In this document: positions 37,911 to 48,183 of the stretch, piece by piece
Layout of the letters: each line of letters starts with the position of its first letter
Numbering within the stretch: the stretch's first letter is position 1
From: Chloroflexota bacterium
GTDB taxonomy: Bacteria; Chloroflexota; Anaerolineae; Caldilineales; Caldilineaceae
Assembly (NCBI GenBank): GCA_016861025.1
Contig: BOKO01000001.1
Coordinates: 168,001 to 232,000 of the forward strand
DNA: 64,000 nt
Direction of reading: 5' to 3'
Notes under the pieces: model-generated
Told to the model about the DNA's origin: nothing
Databases searched by the model: none
Seen by the model: only the letters and a program-made list of their open reading frames with translations
Translations under genes and position numbers: made by a program

Positions 37911-37939
37911 TTGGGACGCAACCGCCCTCAGTGTACAAT
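37911..37939 (+). promoter_or_regulatory. Promoter of the methyltransferase gene (leaderless)
   Basis: TTGGGA (37911-37916), exactly 17 bp, TACAAT (37934-37939). The predicted start falls at about 37946-37947, on the ATG at 37947. No Shine-Dalgarno sequence is present, so the mRNA is probably leaderless. Confidence 0.65.
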
Positions 37940-37946
37940 GAGCGCC

Positions 37947-38825
37947 ATGTCCGATGACTTTTTGCGGTACCTCACCGCCAAGCGCAGCGTCGACGATCGT
38001 GCGCTTAACCGGGTGGCCTGGGCGCAGCTTGCCGAACATGTGCGCGCACGACAGCTTGCACTGAGACGACCGTTGCGCGTGTTGGAGCTGGGCGCTGGCG
38101 TCGGCACGATGGTGGAGCGGTTGCTGGCGTGGCGGCTTTTCGACGCCGATGCGGAGGGCGTCGATTACACACTGCTCGACGCCAACCCTGCTTTGCTCGC
38201 TGCGGCGCAACAACGGCTTGCGGATCCGCCCTCGTGGCTGCACCTGCACTTCGCCGCGGTCAATGCGTTTGAATACGCAAACCGGGCGGCGCAATATATG
38301 CAACGTTGTGATCTGCTGATCGCCAACGCCTTTCTTGACCTGCTCGATTTGCCGACGGCGCTGCCGGCGCTGCGTACACTGCTGGCTGACGACGGGCTGT
38401 TCTACTTTACGATCAACTTCGACGGCGCCACGCTGCTCGAACCAGCTATCGATCCTCCCTTCGACGCCGCCATCGAGAGCGCCTATCACCGCACGATGGA
38501 TGAGCGCATCACCGACGGCCATCCATCCGGCGACAGCCGCACCGGACGCCATCTCTTTATGCAGTTGCCGGCGGCGGGTTTTGAGATTCGCAGTGCAGGC
38601 AGCTCAGATTGGGTGGTGCATCCTATCGGCGGCGCTTACCCCGATGACGAGGCGTTCTTCTTGCACTTCATTGTCGCCACGATGCACGGCGCGCTGCGCT
38701 GTGAGTCAACGCTCGATCAAGAACGCTTCGATGCCTGGATCGGCGAACGCCACGCTCAAATCGATCGCGGCGAGCTGGTCTACATCGCCCATCAACTCGA
38801 CTTTTTCGGCGTCGCCGCAAGGTAG
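37947..38825 (+). CDS. Class I SAM-dependent methyltransferase
   Basis: 292 residues from ATG 37947 (an ATG 9 nt earlier overlaps the -10 box). Motif I LRVLELGAGVGTMVERLL binds SAM; DYTLLDANPALLA is motif II and DLLIANAFLDLLDLP motif IV. Small-molecule methyltransferase with an ordinary Rossmann core of about 250 residues and a C-terminal cap. Substrate unknown. Confidence 0.82.
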   Translation: MSDDFLRYLTAKRSVDDRALNRVAWAQLAEHVRARQLALRRPLRVLELGAGVGTMVERLLAWRLFDADAEGVDYTLLDANPALLAAAQQRLADPPSWLHLHFAAVNAFEYANRAAQYMQRCDLLIANAFLDLLDLPTALPALRTLLADDGLFYFTINFDGATLLEPAIDPPFDAAIESAYHRTMDERITDGHPSGDSRTGRHLFMQLPAAGFEIRSAGSSDWVVHPIGGAYPDDEAFFLHFIVATMHGALRCESTLDQERFDAWIGERHAQIDRGELVYIAHQLDFFGVAAR

Positions 38826-38943
38826 GCGCTCATTGTCTCTTCTTTGTATGTTGCACCTGTGCTCCAAGTCTGAACGCATGCACAATGCCACCCTGCGTTT
38901 TCTCGCCCTGGGGTGAAATTCATCGTTGTCCAGGATTTCTGTT

Positions 38944-40140
38944 ATGCAAACCGCTGCCTCCAACCGTCGTCTTTCTAACAATACGTTGATTGTCGTCATC
39001 ACGGCTTATCTGATCTTCATCATCCTTGGTTTCCCCGATGGGATGCTGGGCGTCGCCTGGCCCTCAATGATGCGCGAGTTCGGCGTTCAAAACGCACAGA
39101 TGGGCGCGCTGCTGCTGGCTGCGACCATCGGTTTTTTGATCACCAGCTTCAACACCGGGCGACTGATTCGTTGGTTTGGGATTTCGGCGCTGCTGGTGAG
39201 CAGCAGCGTTGTGCGTGCGGCAGGGCTGCTCGGCATTGCGCTGGCGCCGGAGTGGACGCTGCTGGTGGCCGCATCCTTCATCTTCGGGCTGGGCAGCGGC
39301 GCCATCGATGGCGGCATGAACACTTATTTTGCGATGACGATTCGCAGCCCGCGACTGATGAATTGGCTACACGCCAGCTTTGGCCTGGGCGCCACCATTG
39401 CGCCGATCATGTTGACTGCGCTTTTCAGCCTGGGTGTAATCTGGCGTTGGGGTTATGTCATCGTGGCGGTGTTGCAATTGGTGATGGGGGTGCTCGTCTT
39501 TGTACGCGCTGGCGACTGGCGGATGCGCGGCGAGGCGGCGGGAGTGGAGCAACGCGGCAGCCGCCAGCGTGCACGAACCACCCTCAGGCGGCCGATTGTG
39601 TGGGTCAACATCGCGCTCTTTTTTGTGTACGCCGGGCTTGAGGTGACGGCCGGCAACTGGAGCTACTCGCTTTTCACCGAGGCGCGCGGCGTGCCGCCGG
39701 AGACTGCCGGTTTGTGGGCGGGTCTCTATTGGGGCAGCTTCACGGTGGGGCGTTTCTTTTTTGGGGTGGTCGCCGATCGATTCGCTGTGATCGCCACAAT
39801 CCGCACGATGGCGCTGACGGCAATTGCCGCTGCGGCGCTATTGTGGTGGAACCCGACCAACTGGCTCGGTTTTGTTGGCTTGTTGGCGCTCGGCTTTGCG
39901 CTGGCGCCGGTTTTTCCGCTCCTGGTCACGGCTACGCCCCTGCGTTTAGGCAGCGCTGACGCAGGCAACGCCATCGGTTTTCAGGTGGCGGCGGCCAGTT
40001 TTGGCATCGGCGTGTTGCCGGGGCTTGCCGGCGCCCTTGCCGACTACACAAGCCTGGAAGTCATCGGCCCATTTCTGGTTGGGTGGCTGCTGGTGATGTT
40101 TGCGCTTCATGAGATCGCCGTGCGGCGTCAGAGCGCATGA
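38944..40140 (+). CDS. MFS transporter
   Basis: 398 residues, about 12 hydrophobic helices with a central cytoplasmic loop (GEAAGVEQRGSRQRARTT). The first half contains GFPDGMLGVAWPSMM and the A-motif-like stretch FNTGRLIRWFG; LWAGLYWGSFTVGRFFFG is the corresponding part of the second half. Resembles the YbjJ/FucP-like branch. Probably exports or imports a small molecule; no substrate clue. ATG 38944 has AGGA about 10 nt upstream. Confidence 0.87.
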   Translation: MQTAASNRRLSNNTLIVVITAYLIFIILGFPDGMLGVAWPSMMREFGVQNAQMGALLLAATIGFLITSFNTGRLIRWFGISALLVSSSVVRAAGLLGIALAPEWTLLVAASFIFGLGSGAIDGGMNTYFAMTIRSPRLMNWLHASFGLGATIAPIMLTALFSLGVIWRWGYVIVAVLQLVMGVLVFVRAGDWRMRGEAAGVEQRGSRQRARTTLRRPIVWVNIALFFVYAGLEVTAGNWSYSLFTEARGVPPETAGLWAGLYWGSFTVGRFFFGVVADRFAVIATIRTMALTAIAAAALLWWNPTNWLGFVGLLALGFALAPVFPLLVTATPLRLGSADAGNAIGFQVAAASFGIGVLPGLAGALADYTSLEVIGPFLVGWLLVMFALHEIAVRRQSA

Positions 40141-40174
40141 GAATCGTGATTCCATCGATGAATGAGAACTTGCC

Positions 40175-40771
40175 ATGAACTTTGCTATTCGTCCCTATCA
40201 TCCAAGCGACCTCTGCTCTTTGTATCGAATCTGCCTGAGAACCGCCGACAGCGGACAGGACGCCACGGCGCTCTTTCGCGATCCAGAGTTGATCGGACAC
40301 ATCTATACGGCGCCCTATGCTGTGGCAGAGCCAGATCTTTGCTTCATTTTGACTGTTGACGGCGCTCCTTCTGGCTATGTACTCGGCACGCGCGATTCGA
40401 ACGCCTTCCATGTCTGGTGCGAGCGCGAGTGGTTTCCAGTCTTGCGCGCCCGGTATCCACTGCCGCCTGACGACGATGACTCCGCCGACGCCAACGCTAT
40501 CCGCGGCATCCACGAAGGACACACACCGCATCCAGACCTGGCGGCGTATCCCGCGCATCTGCATATTGATCTGTTGCCAGTGGCGCAGGGACAGGGATGG
40601 GGGCGGCGCATGATCGAGACATTCACCATGCGTCTGCGAGAGATCGGCGTCCCAGCCGTTCACCTTGGCGTTGGCAAGCGCAACACCGGCGCCATCCAAT
40701 TCTATGAACGCGTTGGTTTTCACCGCATCTTTGATGGCGACGGCTGGATCGCGTTTGGAATGCTTCTCTGA
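40175..40771 (+). CDS. GNAT family N-acetyltransferase
   Basis: 198 residues. The GNAT acetyl-CoA site is in LHIDLLPVAQGQGWGRRMIE, followed by the characteristic VHLGVGKRNTGAIQFYERVGF. Transfers an acetyl group from acetyl-CoA to an amine; substrate unknown. Follows the MFS gene by 34 bp and could be in the same operon. Convergent to the oxidoreductase operon. Confidence 0.88.
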   Translation: MNFAIRPYHPSDLCSLYRICLRTADSGQDATALFRDPELIGHIYTAPYAVAEPDLCFILTVDGAPSGYVLGTRDSNAFHVWCEREWFPVLRARYPLPPDDDDSADANAIRGIHEGHTPHPDLAAYPAHLHIDLLPVAQGQGWGRRMIETFTMRLREIGVPAVHLGVGKRNTGAIQFYERVGFHRIFDGDGWIAFGMLL

Positions 40772-40810
40772 AGAAGTTGGCTGCATGACTTGCCGTCAGA
40801 GCAGGCTGGT

Positions 40811-41374
40811 TCAGCCTTGAGACGACGCCACCTTGCGTTCTTCAGCATAGGCGGCGCCGGCGTGCAGCGCCAGGATGTTCGGACGCAGCAGTTCGGCGTG
40901 GCGTTGAGGCAAGTGTGTGCGCAGCGCCTGTTCGATGGCGCTAAGTTCGACCAGCGGGCAGAGCGCAATCAGCGCGCCGAGCATGGCGATGTTGACCAGT
41001 TGCTGGCTGCCGCAGCGCAGTGCGATGTCGTGGGCCGGCACAGATGTAGCGGCAATGTCATCACGACGCAAAGCGCGCTTGATCAACGTGCTGTCGTAAA
41101 CCAGACGACCGCCTGCTTTGATGAGCGATTCATATTTGTCGACCGAGGGCAGATTCATCGCAATCACGCAGTCAGGATTGCGCACCAGCGGCGCGCCGAT
41201 CTGCTCGTCGCCGATCACAACCGTACAGTGTGCGGTGCCGCCGCGCATCTCGGGACCATAGGAGGGAATCCACGTCACCTCTTTGCCGCTGTCCATCGCC
41301 GCATACGCCAGCAATTGCCCGGCAAACAACGCTCCCTGCCCGCCAAAACCGGATATGATGATCGATGTCTCCAT
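40811..41374 (-). CDS. 2-oxoacid:ferredoxin oxidoreductase, gamma subunit
   Basis: 187 residues. GFGGQGALFAGQLLA and IPSYGPEMRGG are typical of the Por/Kor/Vor gamma domain, which helps bind CoA and hold the alpha and beta chains. Last gene of the four-subunit operon; a repeat of about 100 bp separates it from the beta gene. With alpha, beta and delta it forms a TPP- and Fe-S-dependent complex that converts a 2-oxoacid and CoA to acyl-CoA, CO2 and reduced ferredoxin. Confidence 0.9.
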   Translation of the reverse strand: METSIIISGFGGQGALFAGQLLAYAAMDSGKEVTWIPSYGPEMRGGTAHCTVVIGDEQIGAPLVRNPDCVIAMNLPSVDKYESLIKAGGRLVYDSTLIKRALRRDDIAATSVPAHDIALRCGSQQLVNIAMLGALIALCPLVELSAIEQALRTHLPQRHAELLRPNILALHAGAAYAEERKVASSQG

Positions 41375-41382
41375 AGCTGGCT

Positions 41383-41505
41383 CTCCTTGTTGAGATTGGC
41401 GATTAAGCGATTAGGAGATTGGAGGTTGTTGTTGTCTCGATGCCATGAATCTCCAATCTCTAATCTCCAATCTCACACTCCCTCAATCTCTCAATCTCTC
41501 ATCAA
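41383..41505. repeat. GAGATTGG dyad repeat between gamma and beta genes
   Basis: GAGATTGG/GATTAGGAGATTGGAGG words in the first part and their complements (AATCTCCAATCTC, CAATCTCTCAATCTCTC) in the second, an imperfect large dyad. The beta gene's last residues (RLRD) and its TGA stop come from the repeat. Confidence 0.75.
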
Positions 41506-42276
41506 CCTTAAAGTCTCCCAGCGGATATTCTGGCAGCATCCGGTCGCGAATGAAGTCAAGTGATTCCGTAGGCGTCAGATGCCAGTTGGTGGGGCAGGCG
41601 CCGAGAATTTCGACGATGCTCAGCCCAAGCCCTCGCATCTGAGCCTGAAACGCCAACCGAAGCGCCTTCTTGACTTTACGCATCTCCGCCACGGAATGCA
41701 TCGAACGGCGCACTGCGTAAGCCACGCCGGGAATGGTCGCCAGCATTTCGGTGATGTGGATCGGTCGTCCCTGCGTCAGCGGGTCGCGACCGTAGGGCGA
41801 GGAGGTGGTCCTCATGCCTGTCAACGTCGTCGGGGCCATCTGACCTCCGGTCATGCCGTAGACCGCGTTGTTGACAAAGATCACGCTGATCTGCTCCCCG
41901 CGCAATGCGGCGTGCAGAATCTCGTTGCCGCCGATGCTGGCAAGGTCGCCGTCGCCCTGGTAGGTGAAGATGATGCGGTCGGGCAGCACGCGCTTGAGAC
42001 CGGTCGCCATCGCCGGTGCGCGACCGTGCGCAGCCTCGCAACTGTCAAGTGCGAAATATTTGTAGGCAAAAACCGCGCAGCCAACCGGCGCCACACAGAT
42101 CGTGCAGCCGCGTATTCCCAACTCGTCGATTGTTTCGGCGACCATGCGGTGAATCGCGCCGTGCGAGCAGCCCGGACAGTAATGCGTTGGCGCATCGACC
42201 AACGTTTGGGGGCGTTGATAGACCAGCTCCCAGTCAGGCGCTGTAGTGGTTGGCGCTTCTGCTTCCAGCAACATCG

Positions 42277-42280
<4 letters not shown>
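41483..42280 (-). CDS. 2-oxoacid:ferredoxin oxidoreductase, beta (TPP) subunit
   Basis: 265 residues. TPP-binding motif from GDGDLASIGG to FVNNAVYG (GDG-x(about 26)-NN), and conserved cysteines CPGCSHG and GCTICVAPVGC that ligate a 4Fe-4S cluster. Stop of alpha overlaps its start (ATGA), a coupled arrangement. Catalytic subunit of the complex with alpha 42277-43395. Confidence 0.92.
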
Positions 42281-43395
<1,115 letters not shown>

Positions 43396-43406
43396 CTCCA
43401 GAGTTT

Positions 43407-43485
43407 AATAGAACGCAGATGTGGCGGATCATTGCGGATTTGCTGAAAAAGAAACCGTGCAAATCCGCGTTATCCGCGTTCCATT
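43407..43485. repeat. ATCCGCG palindromic repeat, copy 3
   Basis: 23-bp arms at 43407-43429 and 43463-43485 pair at 19 of 23 positions. Inner words GCGGATCATTGCGGATTTGC and AAATCCGCGTTATCCGCG match copies 1 and 2; outer bases are again different but paired. Lies between the delta and alpha genes of one operon. Confidence 0.82.
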
Positions 43486-43490
43486 GCATG

Positions 43491-43724
43491 TCACGCCGCC
43501 CGGCGCACCGGTTGGCGATAAACCGTGAAGACGACATCGGGGCAGACAAGGGCGCAGACGCCGCAGCCGGTGCAACAGCGCTCCCGCTCATCGAGTTGCA
43601 CCGGACGATAGCCGCGCGCGTTAAACTCCTCGCCAAAGACAAGGACATGTTGTGGGCACGCCTGAATACACAGGCCGCACCCTTTACAACGGTCGGTTTG
43701 GATTGTGATCGCGCCTCTGGTCAT
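43491..43724 (-). CDS. 2-oxoacid:ferredoxin oxidoreductase, delta (ferredoxin) subunit
   Basis: 77 residues with two 4Fe-4S motifs, CKGCGLCIQACP and CTGCGVCALVCP (CxxCxxCxxxC). Transfers electrons from the TPP site to ferredoxin. First gene of the operon on the minus strand, delta-alpha-beta-gamma order. Confidence 0.93.
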   Translation of the reverse strand: MTRGAITIQTDRCKGCGLCIQACPQHVLVFGEEFNARGYRPVQLDERERCCTGCGVCALVCPDVVFTVYRQPVRRAA

Positions 43725-44081
43725 GAACGCTCTCCTTTGAGCGACTCATCGGCGATGGCGCATCAGGATGGGGGCGCTCCCGGCTGCATCGCCGCGCCGT
43801 GCATCGCCATTGATGCGGCGGCATTTTCCAAAGCTGGCAAAGTGATTTTTATGCGTTTGGACAGGGTGTCAAGATGACCGGTCGATCATCGAAATGGTGA
43901 ACTGCCGGCGCCTCACGCCCAGCCTGTCTCTATGATACTTTTATTTTGCAATTGCGGCTAGTGGCATTTGTCCCGGTTGGGGCGGGACAGCGGGGAGTTG
44001 GAGATGGGGAGAGTGGGAGAATAGGAGAGAGGGAGCAAGTCGTGGACTGGAACACCCGCTTCCCTCTCTCCCCATCTCTTC
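43725..44081. other. Intergenic region with imperfect dyad tract
   Basis: 357 bp between ilvD and the oxidoreductase operon, both read on the minus strand. No ORF of good quality. The left part should hold the promoter of the delta gene, but no clear hexamer pair is visible. The part 43989-44080 is a purine/pyrimidine dyad: GGAGATGGGGAGAG and GGAGAGAGGGAG words, then their complements CTTCCCTCTCTCCCC and CATCTCTTCC, similar in style to the GAGATTGG elements. Confidence 0.55.
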
Positions 44082-45776
44082 CTATGCGTCGGTCACGCAG
44101 CCTTCGGACGCGGACGAAACCGTCTTGTAGTACTTGTAGAGCATTCCTTTGGTGAACTTGGGCGCCGGCATCGCCCAGGCGGCGCGACGCCGGGTCAACT
44201 CTTCGTCGCTGACGTGCATGTCGAGCCGATTGTTCTCGGCGTCGATGGTGATCAGGTCGCCATCCTGCACCAACGCCAGGGCGCCCCCGACCTGCGCTTC
44301 CGGCGTGATGTGGCCCACGACAAAGCCGTGCGTGCCGCCGGAGAAGCGCCCATCCGTGATCAGCGCCACACTCTTGCCCAAACCTGCGCCCATGATCGCC
44401 GAGGTGATCGAGAGCATCTCGCGCATGCCTGGCCCACCTTTGGGCCCTTCGTAGCGGATCACCACTACGTCGCCGTGCGTGATGCGTCCTTGCTGCAAAG
44501 CCTCTAATGTCAGCTCCTCAGAGTCGAAGACTTTGGCAGGCCCTGTGAATTTGGTGCCTTCCTTGCCGGTGATCTTGGCGACCGCGCCTTCCGTCGCCAG
44601 GTTGCCATAGAGAATCTGCAAATGCCCGGTCGCCTTCAGCGGCTTCGTGATCGGCTGCACGATGCGCTGCCCCTCCTTAAGCCCTGGCAGCTCCGCCAGA
44701 TTCTCCGCCACCGTCTTGCCGGTGACGGTGAGACAGTCGCCGTGCAGCAAACCGTTTTCGAGCAGCAGCTTCATCACCGCCGGCACGCCGCCCACTTCCC
44801 ACAGGTCTTCCATCACCCACGGCCCGCTCGGCTTCATGTCGGCGAGCAACGGTGTGCGGTTGGAGACAGCCTGGAAGTCGTCGATGGTCAGCGGCACGTC
44901 GGCGGCGCGCGCCATCGCCAGCAGGTGTAGCACGGCATTGGTCGAACCGCCCAGCGCGATCACAACCGCAATGGCGTTCTCGAAGGCTTTGCGCGTCAGG
45001 ATGTCGAGCGGCTTGATGTCGCGCTCGAGCAGGTTGAGCAGCGCAGGACCGACGGCGTGACACTCGGCGATCTTCTCTTTGGCATTCGCCGGAGAGGAGG
45101 AACTGTAGGGCAGGCTCATGCCCAGCGCCTCGATGGCGGAAGACATGGTGTTGGCGGTGTACATGCCGCCACACGCACCTTCGCCTGGACAGGCGTTGCG
45201 CAACACCGCGCGCAGTTGCTCCTCGGTGATCTCCTTCGCCAGCCATTTGCCATACGCCTCAAACGCCGAGACGATGTCGAGCTTCTGGTCGCCCAGATGG
45301 CCGGCGCGGATCGTGCCGCCGTAGACGATGATGGTGGGGCGGTTGAGCCGCGCCGCCGCCATGATCGTGCCGGGCATATTCTTGTCACAGCCGGGCAGCG
45401 AGACATTGGCGTCGTAATATTGGGCGCGCATCACAGCCTCGATCGAGTCGGCGATGATGTCGCGCGATGGCAGCGACGCCTTCATCCCCTGTGTGCCCAT
45501 CGAAATGCCGTCGCTGACGCCGATGGTGTGGAAGATCAGCCCCACCATGCCCGCCGCCTGCACGCCTGTTTTGACCTCCCTGGCGAGTGCATTGAGATGC
45601 ATGTTGCAGGGATTGCCTTCCCAGCCCATGCTGGCGATGCCGACCTGCGGCTTTTGCATATCTTCGTCCGTCAGCCCAACGCCGTAGAGCATTGCCTGCG
45701 AACCAACCTGCGAGCGCACCTGCGTGAGCTGGCTGCTGTATTTGTTGAGTACGCCGTTGCGTGTCATAACGCCCAT
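44082..45776 (-). CDS. ilvD: Dihydroxy-acid dehydratase
   Basis: 564 residues from ATG 45776, which has GGAGGAG upstream. Fe-S dehydratase of valine, leucine and isoleucine synthesis: SLPGCDKNMPG and CPGEGACGGMYTANTM carry the cluster cysteines, and IMGAGLGKSVALITDGRFSG marks the C-terminal domain. Dehydrates 2,3-dihydroxy-3-methylbutanoate to the 2-oxo acid, which is also the substrate of VorB-type enzymes. Confidence 0.96.
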   Translation of the reverse strand: MGVMTRNGVLNKYSSQLTQVRSQVGSQAMLYGVGLTDEDMQKPQVGIASMGWEGNPCNMHLNALAREVKTGVQAAGMVGLIFHTIGVSDGISMGTQGMKASLPSRDIIADSIEAVMRAQYYDANVSLPGCDKNMPGTIMAAARLNRPTIIVYGGTIRAGHLGDQKLDIVSAFEAYGKWLAKEITEEQLRAVLRNACPGEGACGGMYTANTMSSAIEALGMSLPYSSSSPANAKEKIAECHAVGPALLNLLERDIKPLDILTRKAFENAIAVVIALGGSTNAVLHLLAMARAADVPLTIDDFQAVSNRTPLLADMKPSGPWVMEDLWEVGGVPAVMKLLLENGLLHGDCLTVTGKTVAENLAELPGLKEGQRIVQPITKPLKATGHLQILYGNLATEGAVAKITGKEGTKFTGPAKVFDSEELTLEALQQGRITHGDVVVIRYEGPKGGPGMREMLSITSAIMGAGLGKSVALITDGRFSGGTHGFVVGHITPEAQVGGALALVQDGDLITIDAENNRLDMHVSDEELTRRRAAWAMPAPKFTKGMLYKYYKTVSSASEGCVTDA

Positions 45777-45917
45777 GAATTTCTCCTCCAGATGCATGAA
45801 AAACAAATGAAAGTTCGCAGGTCATCGCCTTTGGCATGACGCAATGATTGATGGACAAAGCGTCACGTTGGGGGTGATGATCTGCAGAGAATATCACTTA
45901 CTTGACTGACATCTCAG

Positions 45918-47228
45918 TCATCCCAACTTGAATAACTCATCGATCTCGACCAGCCGTCTGCTCCGCATCGATTCATTGGCGGCAATGCCTACGAGCACCG
46001 AAGCCGCGCCATCGATATGCGAGGCCGCACGGTGAAAGGGGTCGGGTGGTGGGTTGGGCGCAAAAATCTGTTCCAGCATCACCGGGTCGGCGCCGCCGTG
46101 CCCACCCGCGCCGGTCGGGACATCGACATCGTAGGGCTGACCAAACATCGGATGGACGCGGATGCGCGCGTGCTTGAAGGGACCCTTGCTGGCTGCGGCG
46201 TCCTTTGCCTCGCCCTCACCGAGCAGATGGGTGATGCTCTCCTCAATATCCATCTCAATGCGCCCCTTATCGCCGGTGACGGCGATGCGCAGACCTTCCC
46301 ATGGCGCATAGGCGATTAGGCAATAGGAGAGCAGGGCGCCGTTGCGATAGCGCGCTGTCACTGTCATCGTGTCCTCAATGGTGATCGGTTCGCCAAAGAC
46401 GTTGCGGTCGCGCAGATAGCCGGTCTCGGCTTCGGCGTCGAGATACAACCCTTTGAGTGCGGCCTGGCTGGTGAGCTGCAATGCAAAAGGGTCGTTCGCC
46501 GCCGCCGGTTCGCCAGTGTAACGGATGTAGTCGTAGTGTTCGCCGCGCGCTTCAGCGTTGGCTTTGCCATAAAAGCTCAACGAACCGAGCGCAAAAACAC
46601 TCTGTGGGTAGCTGTCGATCCACCAGTTCACCAGATCAAAGTGGTGCGTCGCTTTGTGCACCAACAAGCCGCCGCTGTTCTCCTTCTCTCGATGCCAGCG
46701 GCGAAAGTAGTCGGCGCCGTGGCTGGTGTCGAGCAGCCACGAAAAATCGACCAGCTTAGGCTGCCCGACAACGCCTGTCATCAGCAACTCTCGAAAGCGC
46801 GTGTACGCTGGCGCATAGCGATAGTTGAAAGTGACGCGCAGACTCCGCCCCGTAGCGTCGATGGCGGCGAAAATTGCGCGCAGCTTTTCCAGGTCAGTGG
46901 TCATCGGCTTTTCTGTGATCGCGTCGCAACCGAGCGCCATCGCACGCGTGATGTACTCATGGTGCGTGCAGTCCATCGTCGTCACGATCACTGTGTCGGG
47001 CTTTGTCTCGGCAATCATGCGGTCAAAATCGTGGGCGAGATAGGTCGGCAGCGGCGCCAGACCGAGTTGCTCGGATAGTTGCCGGTTGTACCAGTTCATG
47101 CGCGTCTGGCTGAGGTCGCACAATGCCACCAGTTCGGCGACGTCGACATAGGTGGTGGCGAGCGCCTCGATATAGAGGCCTGCGCGACCACCAGCGCCGA
47201 CAAGAGCATATCGTTTTCTCAGAGCCAT
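45918..47228 (-). CDS. Gfo/Idh/MocA family oxidoreductase
   Basis: 436 residues from ATG 47228, giving MALRKRYALVGAGGRAGLYI; a longer frame upstream has no conserved residues. Rossmann motif VGAGGRAG, the EKPMTTD Lys motif of the catalytic region, and RWHREKENSGGLLVHKATHH as the substrate face. NAD(P)-dependent oxidoreductase acting on a sugar or inositol derivative. Divergent to the SDR gene at 47321, so both may serve one catabolic pathway. Confidence 0.87.
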   Translation of the reverse strand: MALRKRYALVGAGGRAGLYIEALATTYVDVAELVALCDLSQTRMNWYNRQLSEQLGLAPLPTYLAHDFDRMIAETKPDTVIVTTMDCTHHEYITRAMALGCDAITEKPMTTDLEKLRAIFAAIDATGRSLRVTFNYRYAPAYTRFRELLMTGVVGQPKLVDFSWLLDTSHGADYFRRWHREKENSGGLLVHKATHHFDLVNWWIDSYPQSVFALGSLSFYGKANAEARGEHYDYIRYTGEPAAANDPFALQLTSQAALKGLYLDAEAETGYLRDRNVFGEPITIEDTMTVTARYRNGALLSYCLIAYAPWEGLRIAVTGDKGRIEMDIEESITHLLGEGEAKDAAASKGPFKHARIRVHPMFGQPYDVDVPTGAGGHGGADPVMLEQIFAPNPPPDPFHRAASHIDGAASVLVGIAANESMRSRRLVEIDELFKLG

Positions 47229-47320
47229 TGTAATCCATCCAAACCATTTTTGCGGGTAAAATAGGTCGATGGCTATCAACCTTACAGTACGCATCGCACA
47301 TTGTCAAAAAGGAGTAGATC

Positions 47321-48070
47321 ATGACCGGCAAAGTTGCGCTTATCACTGGGGGAGGTGCAGGAATCGGCAAAGCGGCGGCGCTCGCCTTTGCAACTGCTGG
47401 CATTGCAGTTGCCATTGCCAGCCGCACTGAGGCCACCGGGGAGGCCGTCGCCCACGCAATCCGCACAAGCGGGGGATCGGCGATCTGGATCGAGACAGAT
47501 GTCACCCAGGCCGCTGCAGTCGAAGCAATGGTTGCCCAGACAGTGGCAACATTTGGCCGCCTCGACTACGCCTTCAACAACGCAGGCAGCGGTGGGCGCG
47601 GCGGTTGGCTCGCTGAGATTGCTGAGGAGGACTGGGATCGCACTGTCGATGGCTATCTCAAAAGCGTCTTCTTGTGCATGAAATACGAGATCCCGGCAAT
47701 GCTTGCAAGCGGCGGCGGCGCCATCGTCAACAACTCCTCGGTCGATGGCAAGCGCGCCTTCCCGTGGGATCCGGTTTATTCGGCGGCGAAACATGGTGTG
47801 CTGGGGCTGACCAAATCGGCGGCAGTGCAATACGCCAGCCAGGGAGTGCGCATCAACGCCGTCTGTCCGGGCTGGATTCGCACGCCGCCCGTTGAGGAAA
47901 TGCTGCGCAATGATCCGCAATTGGAAGGCGCCATGCTCCAGCATCAGCCGATCGGTCGCCTGGGGCGGGCGGAGGAAGTGGCGCAGGCTGTGCTCTGGCT
48001 CTGCTCCGATGCGGCCTCGTTCGTCACCGGCGCGGCGCTCGATGTGGATGGCGGTTATCTGGCGGTCTGA
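47321..48070 (+). CDS. SDR family oxidoreductase
   Basis: 249 residues; ATG with AAAAAGGAG upstream. Classical SDR: TGGGAGIGKAAAL, NNAGSGGRGG, Ser in NNSSVDGK, YSAAKHG as YxxxK, and the end ALDVDGGY. NAD(P)-dependent dehydrogenase or reductase of unknown substrate. Divergent from the Gfo/Idh gene. Confidence 0.9.
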   Translation: MTGKVALITGGGAGIGKAAALAFATAGIAVAIASRTEATGEAVAHAIRTSGGSAIWIETDVTQAAAVEAMVAQTVATFGRLDYAFNNAGSGGRGGWLAEIAEEDWDRTVDGYLKSVFLCMKYEIPAMLASGGGAIVNNSSVDGKRAFPWDPVYSAAKHGVLGLTKSAAVQYASQGVRINAVCPGWIRTPPVEEMLRNDPQLEGAMLQHQPIGRLGRAEEVAQAVLWLCSDAASFVTGAALDVDGGYLAV

Positions 48071-48096
48071 CTATGGAGCGTTGTAGAACCAGTGGT

Positions 48097-48181
48097 TGCG
48101 TGGTGCATAGTGCGTGTTGCGTGTTGCGCACCCATGTCCACGAGACACGAGACACGAAACACGAAACACGCCCTATCACCG
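48097..48181. repeat. GTGTTGCG / CACGAAACACG dyad tract
   Basis: GTGCGTGTTGCGTGTTGCG and, after about 12 bp, CGAGACACGAGACACG then CGAAACACGAAACACG, an imperfect large dyad between SDR and hisH stops (convergent genes). Wording resembles 2366-2474. Confidence 0.6.
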
Positions 48182-48183
48182 GT

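Noticed and set aside
37815..38552. N-terminal extension of the 2-hydroxyacid dehydrogenase
   Set aside because: The frame continues upstream for about 245 codons but overlaps the methyltransferase gene and its promoter, and the enzyme family begins at the MPKPIVAIT start.
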